Of a stretch of DNA of 64,000 nt, positions 26,079-34,522 are shown one piece after another (position 1 is the stretch's first letter; every line of letters begins with the position of its first letter). Location: contig NZ_FWXT01000001.1 of assembly GCF_900176535.1 (NCBI RefSeq), positions 620,001-684,000 on the forward strand. Reading direction: 5' to 3'. Source of the DNA: Pedobacter africanus. GTDB taxonomy: Bacteria > Bacteroidota > Bacteroidia > Sphingobacteriales > Sphingobacteriaceae. Under the pieces are notes generated by a model, which was given only the letters and a program-made list of their open reading frames with translations, made no database searches and had not been told where the DNA came from. A program made the translations under genes and the position numbers.

Positions 26079-27959
26079 CTACCAACCTGGATTTTGGACA
26101 ATTAAAGCGTTTGTTGCAATTTCTGCCGGAGGTATCGGCAGGTATAAATGTTTGGCTGTAATGTTAACAGCAGGCGAGGTATAGCCATTACGGATAACAC
26201 CACCCGGTACCGATGGGCCTATAGCTGCTAAAGTCTGCATCGTAGAGACCAACCTCCCCCATCTTCGTAAATCGTGCGACCTTAAGGCTTCGTAAGCCAA
26301 TTCCCTTGACCTTTCATCAACAATATGCTCAAAGAACTGCGCTTTAGTTAAACCGGCTGGCAAATCAGCCTCAGAAACCACTATAGGGCTTACTGTGGCA
26401 GTTGCAGTCGCGCCAGAGCCTGCGCCATTTGCGCTGGTGATGGTAACCGTAGGTGGTGTTGCAGTATAAAATCCGCCCATATTTACCAGGGTTAGCTGAG
26501 TTACAACGCCATTTGTAACTGTAGTATAAGCTTCTGCGGTACTCGCTCCATTTGGATCACCGCTGCTCCCGATGGTAACAACCGGTGCAGCAGTATAGCC
26601 TGTTCCCCCACTGGTGATGGCAATTTCACTTACCCGGTAACCTGTACCATATGCACGCTCCCGCACTTTATTCATCGCGTCGTAAGCAGCCGCAGTTGGA
26701 CCATTTATATGATTTTCAGCCTCAGCAAACATCAGTAAAACATCGGAATACCTTAACAACGGAAAGTTGGTCCCGTTACCGTTTTGAAACCTGGGTAAAC
26801 GCAACTCCTCATCCCTTCTCCATTTACCAGGCCAGCGTTGATAAAGGTTTCCGTTTCTGGGCCAGTAACTTTTTGTCATAACCTGTACTGCCGCAGTCCC
26901 CCCAACCCATTGATAAGGTGCAACGTTTCTTTCGCGCCGCAAATCTTTAGAAAGACTGGTCAATGGATCCTTCTGGTATTTATCATACAACAATACCGAA
27001 GCCTGCAAAAAATTGTACCCAAAACCCGGAAATGTCCTTCCGTTTGCGGCTTGAATACCATTCCGAATTCCAACATAGCCCTGTTCTCTATAATTGTCCG
27101 AAACATTGCCGAAAAATTCAACCTCCCACATATTTTCTTTCACATCATACTCATCACGGGCCTGTTTGACAAAAAGATCAGCATAACTTGGGTTTAACGC
27201 ATTCTCTCCGGTGCTGATTACCTTTGAACTCCAGGCCAGAGCATCTGCATATTTCGATTCATCATTTAAAGGGAATCCAGTCATACTCAGGCAAACCCTT
27301 GCTAAAATACCTTGTGCAGTGTTTTTTGACAAACGGCCACTCGAATTGGCACCAAGTACCGAGGCCTGGGGTAAAACCGCTTCTGCGGCGGTCATATCTT
27401 TGAGTATCTGCTCGTAAATTTCGGCTATTGAAGAAGCTGCCAGATTAACATCAAATGAACTTTTTACGGGAGCTAGCATCATCGGGACTTTACCCCATTT
27501 ATCTACAAGAATAAAATGATAATAGGCCCTTAAAAATAAAGCCTGCGCACGGATATTGTCTCTCACGGCCTGGCTTACCTGGGCCTTTGGGTTGCCTGCA
27601 GCTTCAATAATAATATTGGCATTGTTAATGCCCTGGTACAATACATTCCACATACCAGTAATGTTAGGATCACTGGATGAATAACTAAAATTTGACGGAA
27701 CAATCAGTGGGGCTTGGCTAAATACAAAAACAGCCTCATCATTATTGTGGGACATGTTATGTAATAAGGCATCCTGATACAAATAGGAAGAACCTAAAAT
27801 GCTGTATACGCCAGCCAAACCACCATTAAGCTGTTCTTCAGTAGTGTAGTAGTTTACCGAAGTGATAAAATCTGTAGGTAAACTATTCAATTGCTTTTTA
27901 CATGAAGTAAAGGCAAATAATATGATAATTATTAACAACAAATAAGCTCTGTGTTTCAT
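26079..27959 (-). CDS. SusD/RagB-family glycan-binding outer-membrane lipoprotein
   Basis: 626 aa, binds oligosaccharide at the surface and closes the SusC channel. Lipobox FTSC (Cys20); N-terminal SusD-like helical region with TPR scaffold (about 30-330); RagB region with LLRYSDVLLMFAEAEN near 411. The usual link between the VRERA helix and the ERSRELAYE helix contains an insertion of about 90 residues (446-537) rich in Gly, Thr and Val (listed separately), making the protein longer than most family members. Ten bases after SusC. Confidence 0.95.
   Translation of the reverse strand: MKHRAYLLLIIIILFAFTSCKKQLNSLPTDFITSVNYYTTEEQLNGGLAGVYSILGSSYLYQDALLHNMSHNNDEAVFVFSQAPLIVPSNFSYSSSDPNITGMWNVLYQGINNANIIIEAAGNPKAQVSQAVRDNIRAQALFLRAYYHFILVDKWGKVPMMLAPVKSSFDVNLAASSIAEIYEQILKDMTAAEAVLPQASVLGANSSGRLSKNTAQGILARVCLSMTGFPLNDESKYADALAWSSKVISTGENALNPSYADLFVKQARDEYDVKENMWEVEFFGNVSDNYREQGYVGIRNGIQAANGRTFPGFGYNFLQASVLLYDKYQKDPLTSLSKDLRRERNVAPYQWVGGTAAVQVMTKSYWPRNGNLYQRWPGKWRRDEELRLPRFQNGNGTNFPLLRYSDVLLMFAEAENHINGPTAAAYDAMNKVRERAYGTGYRVSEIAITSGGTGYTAAPVVTIGSSGDPNGASTAEAYTTVTNGVVTQLTLVNMGGFYTATPPTVTITSANGAGSGATATATVSPIVVSEADLPAGLTKAQFFEHIVDERSRELAYEALRSHDLRRWGRLVSTMQTLAAIGPSVPGGVIRNGYTSPAVNITAKHLYLPIPPAEIATNALIVQNPGW
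26349..26624 (-). other. inserted beta-repeat domain inside SusD
   Basis: Residues ~446-537 of the SusD-like protein. Two repeat units can be aligned: GGTGYTAAPVVTI and GGFYTATPPTVTI, each followed by a Gly/Ala/Ser-rich stretch and a TAEAYTTV or TATATV strand, with GVVTQLTLVN between them. The GGxGYxxxPxVTI pattern is best known from repeats in phage structural proteins and large adhesins. It replaces a short loop in ordinary SusD proteins. Confidence 0.75.
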
Positions 27960-27969
27960 ATGTCAATAT

Positions 27970-30900
27970 TTAAAAAGAAAAATTAAGACCAAAAGTCATC
28001 GTAAAAGAGCGTGGATACGCAGCGTAATCAAATCCCTGCGTCAAAGCGCCGGGACGTGTAGATACTTCGGGGTCTGAACCTTGATATTTACTCCATACAG
28101 CCAGGTTTTGTGCCGAAGCATAAATCCTGGCATTTTTTACTTTGATAGATTCAGACATTTTTTTTGGCAGATTATATCCCAGGGAAACGGTCTGCAGGCG
28201 TAAGAAAGAGCCATCTTCAACCACCCTGGAAGAAACAGCCGGAATTGTGGTTGCACCGCCAGCTCTGGGATATAAGTTAGTCTGATTTTCTGGTGTCCAT
28301 CTGTTGGCATATGAAGCAAACTGATTGGTATAGGAGTCCGGCATACCTTCAAAGATCAACCGGTTTGCATTCAGGATATCATTTCCATAAGAATAGGTCA
28401 GCAGTATACTCAAGTCAAAATTTTTGAAATTAAAATTATTGGAAAATCCTCCGGTAAATAAGGGATTGGGATTCCCGATCACTACTTTATCGGCATCTGT
28501 AATCGTACCGTCCTGGTTGATATCCTCATATTTAATATCACCTGGTTGCATTGCCGTCCTTGCAGAACCATTTGTTGGCAGATTGCCTTTTAGAACATAC
28601 GCGCCATTAGGAAGCAGATCAAAATCTTCATATTGGTAATTGCCCAGCCATTTAAAGCCTATAATCTGCGAAATCGGGCCTCCTACAATAGCAACGTAAG
28701 GAAAAGCCGGATTAATATTGTAGGAAACCTGAGAAATCAACCCTCTTTGGCCACTGCTTAACGCCAGTACTTCATTCCGGTTAAAGGATATGTTAAAATT
28801 AGAGGACCATTTCAAAGCCTTATCTGAATTCACCGTATTCAGTGAGAACTCCCAACCGGAATTTCTTACTGAACCTATATTCTGAATCGCAGAAGTATAG
28901 CCTATATGACCTGGTGTCGTTGCCTGCAGCAGCAGGTCAGAGGTTATTTTACGATAGTAATCAACTGTAAGTTCAATACGGTTCTTTAAAAATCCAAAAT
29001 CTAAGCCCAGATCTGTAATAGCAGTGGTTTCCCATTTCAGCTCCTCATTGGCCAGACCGGATTGATAGGAACCTTTCATATAAGTATTACCAAAGGTATA
29101 GGTACTGGAAATATCACTTTGGTTGATGGGCGACAGGTAGGCATAGTCACCAATTCTGTTGTTACCTGAAGTGCCATAACTGGCCCTGAACTTTAGTGCC
29201 GAAACTGAACTGATATTTTTCATAAAATCCTCACGCCCAATATTCCACGATACTGCTGCAGATGGAAAATAACCCCACTGGTTACCAGGAGCAAATTTTG
29301 AAGAACCATCTGCCCTGATCACCCCTGAAAAATAATATTTAGATTTATAATTGTAGTTTACCCTGGAAAAGTAAGAACTTAAAAAATTCTGTGTTGAACC
29401 TGATGAAATGGCATAAGGAGTTCCTTCATCAAGTCCACTTACACCCAAAATATCATTCGGAACTTTGCTGGCCAACGCTCTGCTAGTGGTTAATTTAGCT
29501 CCCTGTATAGAAAAACCACCAAGCAGATTAACCGAATGGTACCGGTTAAAAACCTTTTTATAATTCAGTGTATTTTCATTCACCAGATTGGTGAGCGCAT
29601 AATTGTCAATAAAGCCATTAGGTCCAAGTACACTGCTGGGGCTACCCTGATAGGTAAGTGCAGAATAATAAGCATTGCTAAGTCTTTGTGTATAATTGAT
29701 ACCACCTGTTACCCGGAACGTCAATTCGGGGAGGATTTTATAATCTATGCCAGCATTAGCAACCAGATTGTTCAGGTGCGCATTGATCGTAGTATTGTTG
29801 TTCTGAACAATAGGGTTAAACGAATAGGCATTCTGTCCATCAGGATCGATGGGCAGGTTAAGCTGGTCTTCTACAGAAGACGAAGGTGAAACGGCCGGTC
29901 GGTAACCCCATATCCCATATAATAAACTCAATGATGCAGAGCCATTAGTTGGTATATTTGAAGGCGATGTCCCGGTTGTCCTGGTACGGGCGTAATTTAC
30001 ATTAAGGTTAAAGTCTGTTTTCTTGTTCACCTCCTGGCTGAAAACAAATCTACCCTGATAACGCTTAAAATTAGTTTGTAAAATGGTCCCGTCCTGATCT
30101 GTGGTAGACCCTGAAATTAAATATTTACTTTTGTCTGTTCCGCCGGAAAGTGACAACGAATAATTTTGAAAAGGTGCAGTCTGGAACAATTTATCCTGCC
30201 AGTTTGTATAAGGCTGAGTTTTATAATAATCAATTGTCCTTCCACCAGGAACATAAGCGGGCCGTCCGTCAAGTTCAGGATCACCTGGTGTGTAACGCTC
30301 TTTTGCAACCAACCCGTTCCGTTCAATTACAAGTTGTACATATTCATAAGGTTTTAGCAGTTCCATCAATTTTAAACTTCGCTGGAAGCCATATGAACCA
30401 TCAAATGCCACTACCGGACTTCCAGACTTTCCGCGCTTAGTGGTAACAAGTATAACACCATTAGCGCCCCTTGAACCATAAATAGCGGTAGAAGCAGCAT
30501 CTTTTAATACAGTAATTGTTTCTACATCAGCGGGGTTGATCGTATTGTTATTAGGATTTTCAATTGGGAATCCATCAATCACCCATAGTGGGGAATTGTC
30601 TTGCGACAAGGAATTGTTACCCCGCACTACAATATTGGTGGTGGCCCCCGGTCCGCCTTCAGAAGAAGTAACCTGAACACCAGATACACGACCCGCCAGC
30701 GCCTCTTCAAAAGATTTAACAGGGGCCTTTTGTAAATCTTCCCCCTTAATAACACCCAATGAACTGATAACATCCGATTTTTGCGTAGTACCGTATCCCG
30801 TTACAATAACGTTATCCAAATCAGTAGGTGAACTAATTAATCTGATCTTTAATGCAGCATCATTCTTTATCACCATTTCTTGGGTTTTATAACCGATAAA

Positions 30901-31434
30901 ACTCAAAACAAGAACATCTCCAATATCAGCACTAATAGTAAATTGCCCGCTGTTGTTAGTCGCAGCTGATTTATCTGTTCCTTTTATCCGCACAATCACA
31001 CCAGGTAGCGGAAGCCCGTCATCACTCGATAATACCAGCCCGCTAATCTGTATCCGGTTATTGCTTTGATCATCGGCCTTTGCTACAATAATTGTATTTT
31101 CCTTTATCTGATAAGTAATTGCCTGGTTCGCAAAACACTTGTTAAGTACCTCTTTAAGGGTAGCACCAACAACCTTAATGGTTACCGGTCTGGCATTCTG
31201 CAACATTTGAGAGTCGTACATAAACTCATAGTTACTTTGCCTGGTCAGTATAGAAAATACTTCCTTTAAAGAGGTATTTTTAACATCTATGCTAATATAC
31301 TGTGCATGTACAGCAGCATTTAACTGGAAAGCGCCTAAGAATATTAAAACTGATAATAATTTCATCACAAGAAAAAATTTGGGTAGGTTCCGGTGGGGCA
31401 TACCACGCTTATATGCAAAATAATTTTTATACAT
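27970..31434 (-). CDS. SusC/RagA TonB-dependent transporter with STN domain
   Basis: 1154 aa outer-membrane oligosaccharide importer. Signal peptide ends near VHAQ; STN (secretin/TonB short N-terminal) domain about 48-118; carboxypeptidase-regulatory-like domain about 128-205; plug about 207-330 with VTGYGTTQ and SIYGSRGANGVI-like motifs (AIYGSRGANGVILVTTKRG); beta-barrel to the C-terminal Phe. The STN domain marks a transducer that signals through FecR, the next gene upstream. Paired with SusD. Confidence 0.96.
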   Translation of the reverse strand: MYKNYFAYKRGMPHRNLPKFFLVMKLLSVLIFLGAFQLNAAVHAQYISIDVKNTSLKEVFSILTRQSNYEFMYDSQMLQNARPVTIKVVGATLKEVLNKCFANQAITYQIKENTIIVAKADDQSNNRIQISGLVLSSDDGLPLPGVIVRIKGTDKSAATNNSGQFTISADIGDVLVLSFIGYKTQEMVIKNDAALKIRLISSPTDLDNVIVTGYGTTQKSDVISSLGVIKGEDLQKAPVKSFEEALAGRVSGVQVTSSEGGPGATTNIVVRGNNSLSQDNSPLWVIDGFPIENPNNNTINPADVETITVLKDAASTAIYGSRGANGVILVTTKRGKSGSPVVAFDGSYGFQRSLKLMELLKPYEYVQLVIERNGLVAKERYTPGDPELDGRPAYVPGGRTIDYYKTQPYTNWQDKLFQTAPFQNYSLSLSGGTDKSKYLISGSTTDQDGTILQTNFKRYQGRFVFSQEVNKKTDFNLNVNYARTRTTGTSPSNIPTNGSASLSLLYGIWGYRPAVSPSSSVEDQLNLPIDPDGQNAYSFNPIVQNNNTTINAHLNNLVANAGIDYKILPELTFRVTGGINYTQRLSNAYYSALTYQGSPSSVLGPNGFIDNYALTNLVNENTLNYKKVFNRYHSVNLLGGFSIQGAKLTTSRALASKVPNDILGVSGLDEGTPYAISSGSTQNFLSSYFSRVNYNYKSKYYFSGVIRADGSSKFAPGNQWGYFPSAAVSWNIGREDFMKNISSVSALKFRASYGTSGNNRIGDYAYLSPINQSDISSTYTFGNTYMKGSYQSGLANEELKWETTAITDLGLDFGFLKNRIELTVDYYRKITSDLLLQATTPGHIGYTSAIQNIGSVRNSGWEFSLNTVNSDKALKWSSNFNISFNRNEVLALSSGQRGLISQVSYNINPAFPYVAIVGGPISQIIGFKWLGNYQYEDFDLLPNGAYVLKGNLPTNGSARTAMQPGDIKYEDINQDGTITDADKVVIGNPNPLFTGGFSNNFNFKNFDLSILLTYSYGNDILNANRLIFEGMPDSYTNQFASYANRWTPENQTNLYPRAGGATTIPAVSSRVVEDGSFLRLQTVSLGYNLPKKMSESIKVKNARIYASAQNLAVWSKYQGSDPEVSTRPGALTQGFDYAAYPRSFTMTFGLNFSF

Positions 31435-31493
31435 TTGGTTTGTTAGGTTTTAACTGGTTCAAAGATTTAAGATCTGGCGATGCCTTAGGGCAG

Positions 31494-31523
31494 AAAACAG
31501 GGGTGTTTCAGCACTCCTGTTTT
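31494..31523 (-). terminator. hairpin between fecR-like and susC-like genes (attenuator candidate)
   Basis: 12-base arms (31494-31505 and 31512-31523) with a single G-T mismatch and a 6-base loop, in the 115-base gap. Read on the - strand the stem ends in four Us. It could end a share of transcripts after the anti-sigma gene, or protect the 5' end of the susC mRNA. Confidence 0.5.
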
Positions 31524-31549
31524 TGTCTGATGTGAAATAGAGGTAAAAA

Positions 31550-32701
31550 TTATTTCATTACGAAAACCCTCCTTCCCTCGATTTTAAAATGAATCCCTTT
31601 TGTACTTTCCATAATATTCAACAAATCTGTTATTTTCTTAGACCTGGAAACGTAGCCTCCAAACCGCTTATTATCAAACTTGGCCATGTAAACAACATCT
31701 ACATTATACCAGCGCGAAATCTGGTTCATGATAGCATATATATCTTCATCTTTAAACATGAAGTATCCGTTCTTCCATGCCATCGCTTCCTTTAAATCAG
31801 CTTTATCTACGCTTATGTGGTATCCATCAAATATTGCCTGCTGTCCTGGTGAAAGGATCTTACCATCATGGGAGTGCTCAGCACTTACGATTACACGCCC
31901 CTCTAATAAAGTCGTTTTAACAACAGGTTCATCGGGATAAGCATTAATATTAAAATGGGTACCAAGCACTTTAACCGTCTGGTTATTACTGACCACAAGA
32001 AACGGTGATTGCTGATTGCTCGAAACTTCAAAGTACGCCTCTCCTTTTAGTTCAACTTTCCGCTCATTTCCCGAAAATGCTGTTGGATATTTTAAACTTG
32101 ATGCAGCATTTAACCAGACACGAGTGCCATCTGTTAAAATGATCTGATATTGTCCGCCGTTAGGTGTGCTGATGGTATTGCTTTCGCCTGTAGAATTTAT
32201 GCCAGAAATGGCGTTATAAAAAACTTGCCCATCAACTGACTTTTTAATCTCTACTCCACCAATTTGTGCCAGTTGGCCATTCGAAGCAGTTTCCAGATTA
32301 ATTTGCTTTCCGTTTGACAAGGTAAGTACCGCCTTGTTGCCTCCAGGTTTTATCGCTACAGTTTCCACGCCTTGCAAAACTGGCTTTGCCGGATTAACTG
32401 AATAAGACAAATAGAAATATAAGGATAATGAAAGCACCAATACTATGGAAGCTGCCACAGCAACCAATTTTGTTCGCCAAATAGATTTGGTTTTTACCTG
32501 TTGATGATTTCTTTGTTCAAACTTTTCGTAAAGATGGTTCACAATCACATCCTCTCCACCAGCTTCCAGTATCCACAGATCCAGTTGCTGCTCTCCATAA
32601 TTAATTTGATTATACCAGTCTTCCAGTTCAGCTAGCTCTGTCTCAGATAACCCAGCAACCGAATAGTTTTTTAATAGATATTTAAGCCTATCTTTTTGCA
32701 T
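31550..32701 (-). CDS. FecR-family anti-sigma factor
   Basis: 383 aa. A cytoplasmic N-terminal ~75 residues (sigma-binding region), one membrane helix (about 82-104), a periplasmic FecR domain (about 180-275: ISTPNGGQYQIILTDGTRVWLNAASSLKYP) and a C-terminal DUF4974/STN-like domain (about 310-383). In this class the SusC STN domain contacts the periplasmic part when glycan is bound, and the sigma factor is released. Normally the ECF sigma gene lies directly upstream; here that position is occupied by the BNR_4 gene, and the only sigma gene is at 8.9 kb. Confidence 0.94.
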   Translation of the reverse strand: MQKDRLKYLLKNYSVAGLSETELAELEDWYNQINYGEQQLDLWILEAGGEDVIVNHLYEKFEQRNHQQVKTKSIWRTKLVAVAASIVLVLSLSLYFYLSYSVNPAKPVLQGVETVAIKPGGNKAVLTLSNGKQINLETASNGQLAQIGGVEIKKSVDGQVFYNAISGINSTGESNTISTPNGGQYQIILTDGTRVWLNAASSLKYPTAFSGNERKVELKGEAYFEVSSNQQSPFLVVSNNQTVKVLGTHFNINAYPDEPVVKTTLLEGRVIVSAEHSHDGKILSPGQQAIFDGYHISVDKADLKEAMAWKNGYFMFKDEDIYAIMNQISRWYNVDVVYMAKFDNKRFGGYVSRSKKITDLLNIMESTKGIHFKIEGRRVFVMK

Positions 32702-32733
32702 GAATACACGATGTTATATTTGGCATTATAGAT

Positions 32734-32760
32734 AGTAAGACACCTTAGATCTACTTACCC
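32734..32760 (-). promoter_or_regulatory. candidate ECF-related control element before fecR-like gene
   Basis: Read on the + strand, AGTAAGACAC (32734-32743) is followed by CTTAC at 32754-32758, giving a GTAAG/CTTAC inverted repeat. The same ten bases recur before the BNR_4 gene (34306-34315). It starts 32 bases before the fecR ATG. It may be an ECF promoter part or an RNA leader element; inference only. Confidence 0.4.
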
Positions 32761-32827
32761 GTTACTCCCATCACGAGTTTTTTAAAAAATATTTAAAAAA
32801 AACTGGAAATTTTTGATTGAAAAAATC

Positions 32828-34282
32828 TCATGGATTCAAGTGCTTGCCCTCAATCTCAAGCACATGAAGTGCTGAGGGCTGTCCTTCAACTGCCGGCGGA
32901 GACTGGAGCATTACGGATAAGATGCCCGCATTAAGCCACCTTGCTAAATCAAGCTGGGGTTCATTAAAATATGTTGCCTTTGATACATACACCTCTTTCC
33001 AATCCTTCCACCCTGATTTGTAAGTTGCCCTTACCACCACCAGTGGTGCTCCCTGGTTTTTGGCCTCAAAATGATCTTTACGCACAAAAACAAGAAAAAG
33101 GTTATTATTTCGGTCGCATATCAGCTTTGGCCTGTTACCCATAAAGGGCAATTGATTTTGTTGCCATATGCCTTCCTTCTGATAATAATGAAAGTAAGCA
33201 CCATTTTCCATTAATGCCCAGCCAGGGCCTCCATGACTCTTTTTATGGTACATTACAATATGTGGTTTCAAACGTTTATCAGCAACCTGTGATTGTTGAT
33301 TCATCACACCCCATCCCCGATCAAGATGCCGTACAGTTATTCCAGCACTCAAAGCATCAATTGACTTTGACTGACCGGCACCATGAACTGCTATCAGATC
33401 ATTTCTGTGGTTACACCAGGAATTTCCATTATCCTTACTGTACGCATAACAGATGTCACGATTGCCTAATGTTGCAACGTTTTCTCTCCACGTCCAGCTG
33501 ATGTGCAGCACACCTTTATGATCATAGCTCAGGTTATTCAGGTAAGCATTTCTATTTTTACTATCACCTTTAAACGGATCCTGGTAATTACCACTCCGCG
33601 AAATAAATACATGAGGGTCAGTCCATTTACCAGACGAAGCATCATACTGTCCGATTAAACAATCTCCGTTACTACTATACCCATTTCTGTACGCAAACAA
33701 AAGATTGCCCTGTGGCGTACTGATAAAAGTGGGATACGAAACAACAGGTATAGGCTTTCCGATTTCAAGGTAGTTAACTATCGGTTTAAAAAGCTTGCTT
33801 GTCCATTGTACACGCTCCGGATTATCGAGAATATCCTTTATTGATACGCGGTAATGTAGTGGTCCGGCATGCTGATCAAAAGAAAGATGTATAGTTCCGT
33901 CTTTTGTACAAAGTCCGATACTAATAACATTGTGCGTATTGTTATCCTGATTTTTTAGATAAGAAAAACGGTAGTCATCAAAATTAATCGTTTCCCATTT
34001 GTAATCAGTCAATTTTCGTCTGCCGAGACAGACCTGACGCGCCCCATTGTAATAGGCAATGTATTGCCAACCTTTGTAACTGGTCAATGCATCTTGTTGA
34101 AAACTTTGCCCGTTAATGCTGTTACCATAGGTACCTTCAAAACAAGTCAGGGCTTTCTGATCTACTATCATGGTAGCATCATTATCCTGGGCAAAAACGG
34201 GCTGGACCTTGAATATGACAATCAGGTTAACCAGAAAAAAAAACATACACCAGCTGATATGGCCTTTTGGATAAATAATCAT
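32828..34282 (-). CDS. BNR_4-type beta-propeller protein, possible polysaccharide lyase
   Basis: 484 aa, exported (signal ends near PVFAQ). A repeated-blade protein of the BNR-repeat family (PF15892): blocks HLSFDQHAGPLHYR, SYPTFISTPQGNLLFAYRNGYSSNGD and HISWTWRENVATLGNRDICYAYSKDNG. This fold is used by seven-bladed ulvan and rhamnose-glucuronate lyases (families PL24, PL25 and PL27), where conserved His, Tyr and Arg residues do catalysis; His and Arg/Tyr occur in matching blocks but I cannot confirm a set. It starts the PUL, upstream of fecR, with its own AGTAAGACAC element. It might instead be a sialidase-like or binding propeller. Confidence 0.7.
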   Translation of the reverse strand: MIIYPKGHISWCMFFFLVNLIVIFKVQPVFAQDNDATMIVDQKALTCFEGTYGNSINGQSFQQDALTSYKGWQYIAYYNGARQVCLGRRKLTDYKWETINFDDYRFSYLKNQDNNTHNVISIGLCTKDGTIHLSFDQHAGPLHYRVSIKDILDNPERVQWTSKLFKPIVNYLEIGKPIPVVSYPTFISTPQGNLLFAYRNGYSSNGDCLIGQYDASSGKWTDPHVFISRSGNYQDPFKGDSKNRNAYLNNLSYDHKGVLHISWTWRENVATLGNRDICYAYSKDNGNSWCNHRNDLIAVHGAGQSKSIDALSAGITVRHLDRGWGVMNQQSQVADKRLKPHIVMYHKKSHGGPGWALMENGAYFHYYQKEGIWQQNQLPFMGNRPKLICDRNNNLFLVFVRKDHFEAKNQGAPLVVVRATYKSGWKDWKEVYVSKATYFNEPQLDLARWLNAGILSVMLQSPPAVEGQPSALHVLEIEGKHLNP

Positions 34283-34305
34283 ATTCTTATTATTTCATTT
34301 GTAAC

Positions 34306-34349
34306 AGTAAGACACTTTGGTCAGACTTTACCGTTAGTCCATCTTACTT
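34306..34349 (-). promoter_or_regulatory. candidate control element before the BNR_4 gene
   Basis: AGTAAGACAC (34306-34315 on the + strand) is identical to the block before the fecR-like gene, and ATCTTACTT (34341-34349) supplies a distant CTTAC partner. It lies 23 bases before the ATG. The shared element suggests joint control of the BNR_4 gene and the rest of the PUL. Confidence 0.4.
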
Positions 34350-34522
34350 AAAAAAAATAGATCACTAAGAATTGCTAAATCAACAGCATGCAAATCCGGG
34401 TGCCTTGTTTTTAAGCCTTTCAGATTGGTATCTCCTACGGTACCAGAGGTGATTTTTATGTATCAAGCCATTCGGATAAGAAAGAATTAAGCAATCTCAT
34501 TTTATCATTTAAATTACTAGAA

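Noticed and set aside
26039..26085. Longer N-terminus of the DUF5017 protein from TTG 26085
   Set aside because: It overlaps the SusD stop and delays the lipoprotein signal; ATG 26037 gives a normal lipobox.
34417..34522. Open frame in front of the rsgA GTG start
   Set aside because: It reads continuously into rsgA but matches no part of RsgA and has no start; probably chance.
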